Positions 57,234 through 64,000 of a stretch of DNA of 64,000 bases are shown here, piece after piece. Source of the DNA: Yersinia enterocolitica (GTDB lineage: Bacteria > Pseudomonadota > Gammaproteobacteria > Enterobacterales > Enterobacteriaceae). How positions within the stretch are numbered: the stretch's first letter is position 1; each line of letters opens with the position of its first letter. The DNA lies in NCBI GenBank assembly GCA_002082245.2, contig NBTC02000002.1, positions 3,658,001-3,722,000 on the forward strand. Direction: 5' to 3'. The position numbers were made by a program, and so were the translations under genes. The notes under the pieces were generated by a model. The model did not search any database and had not been told where the DNA came from. It saw only the letters and a program-made list of their open reading frames with translations.

Positions 57234-57884
57234 ATGCCGCTAAAATCACTGATATCTAAATCCTTCTCACTGAAACCTATGTTGCTGTCGCAACTCATTA
57301 CTGCTGCGATAGAAACATCATTAAACAGTGTGCTGTTTCGCGATAAAAGCATGAAGGCTGCACGTTTACGCTTGGTAGGGAAAGTCCTGCGGATCGAGTT
57401 ACGTGAGATCAATTTTCCTTTGCTGTTGGTATTTAGTGAACGGCAGGTTGACGTGTTAAGTCAATGGGATGGTGATGCGGATTGCATAGTTAAAACGGAA
57501 GTTGCTGTGTTGGCAAAACTGCGGGATCGCCAGCAACTTTCACCTTTGATGCGTAGCGGTAAACTGATTGTTGAAGGCGATATACAAGTGGTTCAGCAAG
57601 TTGTCGCGCTTTTGGATCTTGCTGAGTGGGATCCGGCTGAGTGGCTGGCGCCCTATATCGGTGATATTGCCGCGGAAACCATCGGGCAGGTTGTGCATAA
57701 AAGTAGCTATTTTCTGAGTGGGCAATTGCAGCAGCAACAACACTATCTGGCTGAAGCAATAACCGAAGAATGGAAAGTGGCTCCAGCACCGCTGGAAGTG
57801 GTGTGGTTTAACGAAGAGGTTGATGCCACAGCCCGTGCAACTGAGGCATTGAATGCCAGATTGGCAACCATGGAGAAAAAATAA
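57234..57884 (+). CDS. ubiJ: Ubiquinone biosynthesis accessory factor UbiJ
   Basis: A 216-residue SCP2-fold lipid-binding protein that with UbiK holds ubiquinone intermediates for the Ubi complex. Conserved parts: F-S-E-R-Q-V-D-V-L near 65, [11 protein letters not shown] near 115 and A-I-T-E-E-W near the end. About 15 residues longer at the N terminus than E. coli. ATG 57234 is eight bases after AGGA; ATG 57228 is only two. In E. coli the 3' half also specifies the EsrE RNA; I cannot tell if that is kept. Confidence 0.92.
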   Translation: MPLKSLISKSFSLKPMLLSQLITAAIETSLNSVLFRDKSMKAARLRLVGKVLRIELREINFPLLLVFSERQVDVLSQWDGDADCIVKTEVAVLAKLRDRQQLSPLMRSGKLIVEGDIQVVQQVVALLDLAEWDPAEWLAPYIGDIAAETIGQVVHKSSYFLSGQLQQQQHYLAEAITEEWKVAPAPLEVVWFNEEVDATARATEALNARLATMEKK

Positions 57885-59515
57885 TGACGCCAGGAGAACT
57901 TCGGCGCCTGTATCTAATTATTCGGGTTTTCTTGAGCTACGGGTTAGATGAGTTAATCCCGAATATCCGTTTGACGTTACCACTACGTATTGGCCGTCAT
58001 CTGTTTTTCTGGTTGCCGAATCGACATAAAGATAAGCCATTGGGTGAGCGTTTACGCCTTGCCTTACAAGAATTAGGACCAGTCTGGATCAAATTTGGTC
58101 AGATGATGTCTACTCGCCGTGATCTCTTCCCACCGGAAATTGCCGATCAACTTGCCCTATTACAAGACCGGGTTGCTTCATTTGATGGCGCACTCGCACG
58201 AAAGTATATTGAAATAGCAATGGGTGGGCCATTAGAAACCTGGTTTGACGATTTTGATCAGCAAGCTTTGGCCTCCGCCTCAATTGCTCAGGTACATACG
58301 GCGCGTTTAAAAGAGAACGGTCAGGAAGTGGTCCTGAAAGTGATTCGCCCTGATATCTTGCCGATTATCAAAGCAGATGTGCGCTTGATGTACCGGCTGG
58401 CTGGCTGGGTACCTAAGTTGTTGCCTGATGGACGTAGATTACGGCCACGCGAAGTGGTGCGTGAATACGAAAAAACCCTGCTTGATGAGCTGAACCTGCT
58501 GCGTGAGGCAGCTAATGCTATCCAATTACGTCGTAATTTTGAAAACAGCCCAATGCTCTATATTCCCGAAGTCTATTCCGATTATTGCCGGGAAAGTGTA
58601 TTGGTGATGGAGCGTATTTACGGCATTCCGGTATCTGATATTACGGCTTTAGAAAGCCAAGGTACCAATATGAAGTTGCTGGCCGAACGTGGGGTTCAAG
58701 TCTTCTTCACCCAAGTTTTTCGTGACAGTTTTTTCCATGCAGATATGCATCCGGGGAATATTTTTGTCAGCTATGAGCATCCTCATGATCCACTTTACAT
58801 CGGTATTGACTGCGGTATTGTAGGCTCACTGAACAAAGCAGATAAGCGCTATCTGGCTGAAAACTTTATTGCTTTCTTTAATAGGGATTATCGGCGGGTT
58901 GCGGAACTGCACGTTGATTCAGGCTGGGTTCCCCGTGATACCAATGTTGAGGATTTTGAGTTCGCTATTCGCACTGTTTGTGAACCCATTTTTGAAAAAC
59001 CACTGGCCGAAATATCGTTTGGACATGTGTTGTTGAATCTCTTTAACACTGCGCGCCGCTTTAATATGGAAGTGCAGCCACAGTTGGTTCTGCTACAAAA
59101 AACCTTATTGTATGTCGAAGGCTTGGGTCGTCAGTTGTATCCTCAGCTTGATCTCTGGACAACAGCGAAACCGTTCCTGGAAAGCTGGCTACGGGATCAA
59201 GTCGGTCTGCCTGCTGTTATCCGGGCATTGAAAGAAAAGGCACCTTTTTGGGCAGAAAAATTTCCTGAGTTGCCGGAATTGGTTTACGACAGCTTGCAGC
59301 AACATAAATTATTACAGCAAAGTGTTGATAAACTAACCACCCAGATGCAAGGTCAGCAACAACGTCAGGGTCAGTCACGGTATTTGTTCGGTGTTGGCGC
59401 TACACTATTAGTCAGTGGTACCATTTTATTTTTGGCGGATGCGGTAGAAATCTCTACGGGATGTATTATCGCAGGCGCATTGGCTTGGTTTATCGGTTGG
59501 CGACGAACCAGTTAA
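57884..59515 (+). CDS. ubiB: Ubiquinone biosynthesis protein kinase-like UbiB
   Basis: A 543-residue ADCK/ABC1 kinase-like protein. The KxGQ motif is I-K-F-G-Q near residue 66; the Ala-rich loop is A-S-A-S-I-A-Q-V-H near 127; catalytic loop H-A-D-M-H-P-G-N and metal-binding I-D-C-G-I-V-G follow near 290-310. Two membrane segments at the C terminus anchor it. It acts with the Ubi complex as an ATPase. The ATG overlaps the ubiJ stop (TAATG). Confidence 0.97.
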   Translation: MTPGELRRLYLIIRVFLSYGLDELIPNIRLTLPLRIGRHLFFWLPNRHKDKPLGERLRLALQELGPVWIKFGQMMSTRRDLFPPEIADQLALLQDRVASFDGALARKYIEIAMGGPLETWFDDFDQQALASASIAQVHTARLKENGQEVVLKVIRPDILPIIKADVRLMYRLAGWVPKLLPDGRRLRPREVVREYEKTLLDELNLLREAANAIQLRRNFENSPMLYIPEVYSDYCRESVLVMERIYGIPVSDITALESQGTNMKLLAERGVQVFFTQVFRDSFFHADMHPGNIFVSYEHPHDPLYIGIDCGIVGSLNKADKRYLAENFIAFFNRDYRRVAELHVDSGWVPRDTNVEDFEFAIRTVCEPIFEKPLAEISFGHVLLNLFNTARRFNMEVQPQLVLLQKTLLYVEGLGRQLYPQLDLWTTAKPFLESWLRDQVGLPAVIRALKEKAPFWAEKFPELPELVYDSLQQHKLLQQSVDKLTTQMQGQQQRQGQSRYLFGVGATLLVSGTILFLADAVEISTGCIIAGALAWFIGWRRTS

Positions 59516-59680
59516 TTTGTTTATTGCTAAGAGTGCCGGTTAATGGGCGAGAGCATAGCTTGGGCGTTATGTATGAGTGTTATGTAAAAGTTGTTCAAGA
59601 AGTCATTCATCAGTTAAAAACGCTATGCGCGAGTTCAAAATGCGGTAAGTTAGATTAGTATCCAAAGAGGCAGTATGACG

Positions 59681-59686
59681 TATAAT
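59681..59686 (+). promoter_or_regulatory. -10 element upstream of tatA
   Basis: TATAAT stands 45 bases before the tatA start, in the 215-base gap after ubiB. No good -35 is found at 16-18 bases upstream, so the promoter may depend on other features. Confidence 0.4.
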
Positions 59687-59730
59687 GCGGCCCTCTGTGG
59701 AATAACCCCTGTAATATAGAGGTGAATGTG

Positions 59731-59997
59731 ATGGGCGGTATAAGTATTTGGCAGTTGTTAATCATTGCCGTGATTGTCGTTCTGCTGTTTGGCACGAACA
59801 AACTGCGGACTTTGGGGTCAGACCTGGGTGCATCCATCAAAGGCTTTAAAAAGGCAATTGGTGATGATCCACAGACTCCTCCAACTAACACTGATAAAAC
59901 CAGCAATGATGCTGATTTTGCAAAATCGATTACTGAAAAACAGCAGCCGGTAGTTAAAGCTGAAGAGTCTAAGAGTCACGACAAAGAGCAGGGATAA
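59731..59997 (+). CDS. tatA: Sec-independent translocase subunit TatA
   Basis: An 88-residue protein with an N-terminal membrane helix ([19 protein letters not shown]), amphipathic helix ([18 protein letters not shown]) and a polar tail. It polymerises to form the Tat pore. ATG 59731 follows AGAGG; earlier in-frame GTGs at 59722 and 59728 are less suited. First gene of tatABC. Confidence 0.96.
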   Translation: MGGISIWQLLIIAVIVVLLFGTNKLRTLGSDLGASIKGFKKAIGDDPQTPPTNTDKTSNDADFAKSITEKQQPVVKAEESKSHDKEQG

Positions 59998-60000
59998 GCT

Positions 60001-60663
60001 GTGTTCGACATCGGGTTTAGTGAACTGCTGCTGGTACTTGTGATCGGCCTAGTCGTGCTTGGGCCGGAAAGATTACCGGTTGCTGTAAGAACGGTTGCCG
60101 GTTGGATTCGTACACTACGTTCACTGGCGGCAACCGTACAAAACGAGTTGGCACAAGAACTTAAGATTCAAGAGTTGCAAGACAGCCTGAAAAAAGCAGA
60201 ACAGGCTGGCTTGCAGAATCTGACACCGGAGTTGAAAGCTTCGATGGATGAACTTAAGGAAGCCGCAGAAGCGCTGAAACGTTCTTATCACTCAGACGTT
60301 AGCTCCCAGGCACCGCATACTATCCATAATCCACTGGTGACTGAGCCGGAAGCGATTCATGATGGTGTTACGCCTGCGGAGTCCGCAACTCAAGTTTCGG
60401 CATCACCGCAAATTCCTGATGTCGATAATGCGGGCGCGTTGGTGACAATTAAACCAACTGTTGAAACTGTGCCTGCTGGCGTTGAGAAACCCGTAGTTCA
60501 GGTTGAGGAATCTGTTAAGCCTATTCCTACTGTAGCCGGGGATCTTGTGACTGTTACGAATCCATCCGTAACCAAGGTCCAAACTACCGCAACTGACTCC
60601 CATAGCACTGATTCATTCAGTACTGAACAATCTCGAACTCACCAACCTGGCGGCGATCGGTAA
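60001..60663 (+). CDS. tatB: Sec-independent translocase subunit TatB
   Basis: A 220-residue protein starting at GTG. The N-terminal [26 protein letters not shown] helix and hinge, then an amphipathic helix, match TatB, which with TatC makes the signal-peptide receptor. The C-terminal tail (about residues 100-220) is rich in Thr, Val, Pro and Glu and clearly longer than in E. coli (171). Three bases after tatA stop. Confidence 0.95.
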   Translation: MFDIGFSELLLVLVIGLVVLGPERLPVAVRTVAGWIRTLRSLAATVQNELAQELKIQELQDSLKKAEQAGLQNLTPELKASMDELKEAAEALKRSYHSDVSSQAPHTIHNPLVTEPEAIHDGVTPAESATQVSASPQIPDVDNAGALVTIKPTVETVPAGVEKPVVQVEESVKPIPTVAGDLVTVTNPSVTKVQTTATDSHSTDSFSTEQSRTHQPGGDR

Positions 60664-60665
60664 AC

Positions 60666-61445
60666 ATGGCTGTTGATGATACCCAACCCTTAATCACTCA
60701 TTTGATAGAACTGCGTAAGCGGCTATTGAATTGCATAATCACTATTTTGGTGGTTTTTCTGGTATTGGTATTTTTTGCCAATGATATTTATCACTTGGTA
60801 TCAGCACCGTTAATCAAACAGTTGCCCGCCGGTGCCAGTATGATCGCAACAGATGTTGCATCGCCTTTCTTTACCCCGATTAAATTGACCATGATGGTCT
60901 CGGTATTTGTTTCCGCACCGATGATCCTTTATCAGGTGTGGGCTTTCATTGCCCCAGCGTTATATAAGCATGAACGCCGTCTGATGGTGCCGCTGCTTAT
61001 CTCCAGCAGCCTATTGTTTTATCTGGGTATGGCATTTGCTTACTTTGTGGTTTTCCCGTTAGCTTTTGGTTTTTTTGCCAAAACAGCACCGGAAAGCGTG
61101 CTGATTGCCACGGATATCACTAAATACCTTGATTTTGTTATGGCGCTCTTTATGGCTTTTGGTATTTCTTTTGAAGTCCCAATTGCGATAATTCTACTGT
61201 GCTGGGCAGGGGTTACAACGCCCGAGGCATTGAAGAAAAAACGCCCTTATGTATTTGTCGGCGCTTTTGTTGTCGGCATGCTTCTCACCCCGCCAGATGT
61301 GCTGTCTCAGACATTATTGGCGATCCCGATGTATCTGCTATTTGAGGTTGGGGTGTTCTTTGCTCGTTTTTATACGGGTAAGCAACGCCGGGTAGATATT
61401 GACGAAGAGGATGAAGAAGCGGATAGCCATCCGAAAGTGCCTTAA
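60666..61445 (+). CDS. tatC: Sec-independent translocase subunit TatC
   Basis: A 259-residue six-segment membrane protein. Signature: [13 protein letters not shown] near residue 8, [11 protein letters not shown] near 45, and [12 protein letters not shown] near 95 (Glu103 of E. coli). It binds twin-arginine signal peptides. It ends at a hairpin before tatD. Confidence 0.97.
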   Translation: MAVDDTQPLITHLIELRKRLLNCIITILVVFLVLVFFANDIYHLVSAPLIKQLPAGASMIATDVASPFFTPIKLTMMVSVFVSAPMILYQVWAFIAPALYKHERRLMVPLLISSSLLFYLGMAFAYFVVFPLAFGFFAKTAPESVLIATDITKYLDFVMALFMAFGISFEVPIAIILLCWAGVTTPEALKKKRPYVFVGAFVVGMLLTPPDVLSQTLLAIPMYLLFEVGVFFARFYTGKQRRVDIDEEDEEADSHPKVP

Positions 61446-61472
61446 ATCTGTGGGTATATGCCTGGATATTTT

Positions 61473-61500
61473 AGCCGCCCTTTGAGGCGGCTTCTGTTTT
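61473..61500 (+). terminator. tatC terminator
   Basis: AGCCGCC pairs with GGCGGCT around CTTTGA, followed by TCTGTTTT. Some readthrough to tatD is likely since tatD begins ten bases later. Confidence 0.7.
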
Positions 61501-61509
61501 GGAACGTTC

Positions 61510-62292
61510 ATGTTTGATATTGGTGTGAATTTAACCAGCGCGCAATTTGCCAAAGATTACGATCAAGTGGTCAACAGAGCCAAAAATGCTGCAGTTACCG
61601 GTATGCTTATTACTGGTACTGATGCTGAAGAAAGCCAGGCAGCACTGGAGCTTACCCTTGCCTATCCCGGCTACTGCTGGTCAACTGCGGGTGTTCATCC
61701 CCATCAGGCGAGTTGTTGGCAAATAGATGTTGAACAGCAAATCAGATTATTAGCAGCGAATGCGGCAGTAGTCGCTATTGGTGAATGCGGACTGGATTTT
61801 AACCGCAATTTTTCTACTCCAGTAGCACAAGAAGTCGCATTTACAGCACAGCTGGCGCTGGCTGCCGAACTCGAACTGCCGGTATTTTTACATTGCCGCG
61901 ATGCCCACGAACGTTTCATTGCCTTGCTTGCGCCTTGGCTAGATAAGCTCCCCGCTGCGGTTGTGCATTGTTTTACTGGCACGGCTGATGAGTTGGACTC
62001 TTGTCTGGCATTAGGCTTATCTATTGGTATTACCGGTTGGGTGTGCGATGAGCGTCGTGGTCTTGAGCTGCGGGCGTTACTGCCACGTATTCCTGTTCAG
62101 CAATTGTTGCTAGAAACAGATGCCCCCTATTTATTGCCAAGGGATTTACATCCTAAGCCGGCATCCCGCCGCAATGAACCCTGCTTTCTACCCCATATCG
62201 TACAGCAGGTTGCTGTCTGGCGACAAGAAGACCCTAAATGGCTGGGGCAGAAAACTGATGAAAACGCCCGCCGGATTTTCCGGTTGGTTTGA
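61510..62292 (+). CDS. tatD: Metal-dependent 3'-5' exonuclease TatD
   Basis: A 260-residue TIM-barrel amidohydrolase-fold nuclease. Key residues: F-D-I-G-V-N-L-T-S at the N terminus, G-V-H-P-H near 62, G-E-C-G-L-D near 92, H-C-R-D-A-H-E-R near 131, H-C-F-T-G near 155 and E-T-D-A-P-Y near 203. It degrades DNA and RNA in oxidative stress repair; it is not part of the Tat pore. hemB follows 14 bases after. Confidence 0.96.
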   Translation: MFDIGVNLTSAQFAKDYDQVVNRAKNAAVTGMLITGTDAEESQAALELTLAYPGYCWSTAGVHPHQASCWQIDVEQQIRLLAANAAVVAIGECGLDFNRNFSTPVAQEVAFTAQLALAAELELPVFLHCRDAHERFIALLAPWLDKLPAAVVHCFTGTADELDSCLALGLSIGITGWVCDERRGLELRALLPRIPVQQLLLETDAPYLLPRDLHPKPASRRNEPCFLPHIVQQVAVWRQEDPKWLGQKTDENARRIFRLV

Positions 62293-62297
62293 GTTAG

Positions 62298-63329
<1,032 letters not shown>

Positions 63330-63350
63330 GCCATGGGGATGGTTGTTGAT

Positions 63351-63377
63351 AAGGTAGGTACCGAGCGTGCCTACCTT
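63351..63377. terminator. Hairpin between hemB and rfaH
   Basis: AAGGTAGGTAC pairs with GTGCCTACCTT (11 bp, one G-T) around CGAGC between the converging stops. No T-run is evident. Confidence 0.65.
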
Positions 63378-63387
63378 GGCAGATATA

Positions 63388-63876
63388 TTATTGCTTTTCG
63401 AATTGACGATTATCCAAACTTTGCATCACTTGGCTATTAAGCATGTTCAGTAACAACATTGAGCGCGCTTCACCGTCTGGTTCAGTATAAATCGCCTGTA
63501 ACCCAGCAAAAACACCCTCAGTGATCGTCACGATATCGCCTGGAACCGGCACCTCTGGAGCAATGATTTTATCCGTTGTATGAGATTGCATCTCGGCAAT
63601 AACAATTGCTGGGATCACCGCGGGTTGTGCGCCAAAACGGACGAAGTGGCTTACACCACGTGTTGCGCTGATTGTTGTGGTGTGAATATGTTCAGGATCG
63701 AACTCCACAAACAGATAGTTAGGGAATAAGGGCTCAGTCGCCTCAATGCGTTTCCCTCGCACTATCTTTTCGATAGTCACTATCGGTGTCCAGCAATCCA
63801 CAGTTTGCCGCTCTAAATGTTCTTTGGCGCGCAAAAGCTGACCACGTTTACAATATAATAAATGCCAGTGTTTCAT
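63388..63876 (-). CDS. rfaH: Transcription/translation antiterminator RfaH
   Basis: A 162-residue NusG paralogue recruited to ops elements in operons for LPS core, capsule and toxins. The NGN domain begins [18 protein letters not shown] and has [11 protein letters not shown] near 50. The C-terminal part (about 105-162) is the fold-switching KOW domain ([14 protein letters not shown]). It is at the end of the tat cluster as in E. coli. The last 124 bases of the window upstream of it are AT rich and show no gene. Confidence 0.96.
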   Translation of the reverse strand: MKHWHLLYCKRGQLLRAKEHLERQTVDCWTPIVTIEKIVRGKRIEATEPLFPNYLFVEFDPEHIHTTTISATRGVSHFVRFGAQPAVIPAIVIAEMQSHTTDKIIAPEVPVPGDIVTITEGVFAGLQAIYTEPDGEARSMLLLNMLNSQVMQSLDNRQFEKQ

Positions 63877-64000
63877 AATTTCACATGCCTTTAAGTACTA
63901 CTTGGCAGCATAACAAAAGTAGAAGGATATATATAGAGAGGAAGAATACATCAGTCAGGATATATAGTTTGTTATACAAAGATTTAGTCTATTTTATATC

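Noticed and set aside
57600..57884. EsrE small RNA in the ubiJ 3' half
   Set aside because: Known from E. coli at this place, but I could not show its promoter or structure here.

Overview
The window is ordinary enterobacterial chromosome, most probably from the genus Yersinia. Nearly every protein has a close Escherichia coli K-12 counterpart that I recognise from memory. The gene order, a Pseudomonas-type hemB between tatD and rfaH, and scattered short elements with TACTTGAAGTTGCAG/CTGCAAC ends point to Yersinia rather than Escherichia. I cannot fix the species. I see no tRNA, rRNA, CRISPR array, prophage or transposase gene.

Layout. 1-6601: yigI (cut by the window edge), pldA, recQ, rhtC, rhtB, pldB and yigL, covering membrane phospholipases, a DNA helicase, amino acid exporters and a HAD phosphatase. 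6700-13846: a complete glycerol-3-phosphate block, glpTQ divergent from glpABC, with CRP and GlpR-like sites between them. 13904-20969: dcrB, yhhQ (queuosine precursor transporter with a candidate preQ1 riboswitch), tusA, zntA (with a ZntR-type 20-bp-spacer promoter), yhhN, a DUF1820-like gene, yhhM, yhhL and rsmD. 21219-25477: ftsY, ftsE, ftsX and rpoH. 25686-31513: panM and the branched-chain amino acid importer livKHMGF, with one binding protein instead of the two in E. coli. 31599-37661: an accessory six-gene alternate chaperone-usher (CS1/CFA-I-like, alpha-type) fimbrial operon inserted between livF and ugpB, with two chaperone genes and a long AT-rich upstream region. 38201-43232: ugpBAECQ with a Pho box. 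43368-49504: an AEC-type transporter, yigM/bioP overlapping metR tail to tail, metE and a dienelactone hydrolase gene. 50031-56206: udp with two CRP sites, a tyrosine phosphatase, a short CstA-family transporter, a DedA protein and rmuC. 56465-63876: ubiE-ubiJ-ubiB, tatABC, tatD, hemB and rfaH.

How the genes work together. Glycerophosphodiester and glycerol-3-phosphate use is encoded twice, by GlpT/Q/ABC for carbon and by UgpBAECQ under phosphate control. PldA and PldB can release lysophospholipid and glycerophosphodiester substrates for both. MetR, MetE and BioP form the methionine/biotin corner, and UbiE/J/B supply ubiquinone to the anaerobic/aerobic respiratory enzymes. In E. coli yigL and yigM are neighbours; here about 38 kb (glp plus the segment that sits near 77 min in E. 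coli) separates them.

Most interesting points: the probable preQ1-I riboswitch on yhhQ; the fimbrial island with A9/T8 tracts in its usher; a catalytic-triad Asn-to-Asp change in PldA; a family of short palindromic repeats, one of which supplies the ugpQ stop codon; a 17-bp tandem repeat upstream of udp; and the Mg-type HemB. Functions are inferred from remembered family motifs; no database search was possible.
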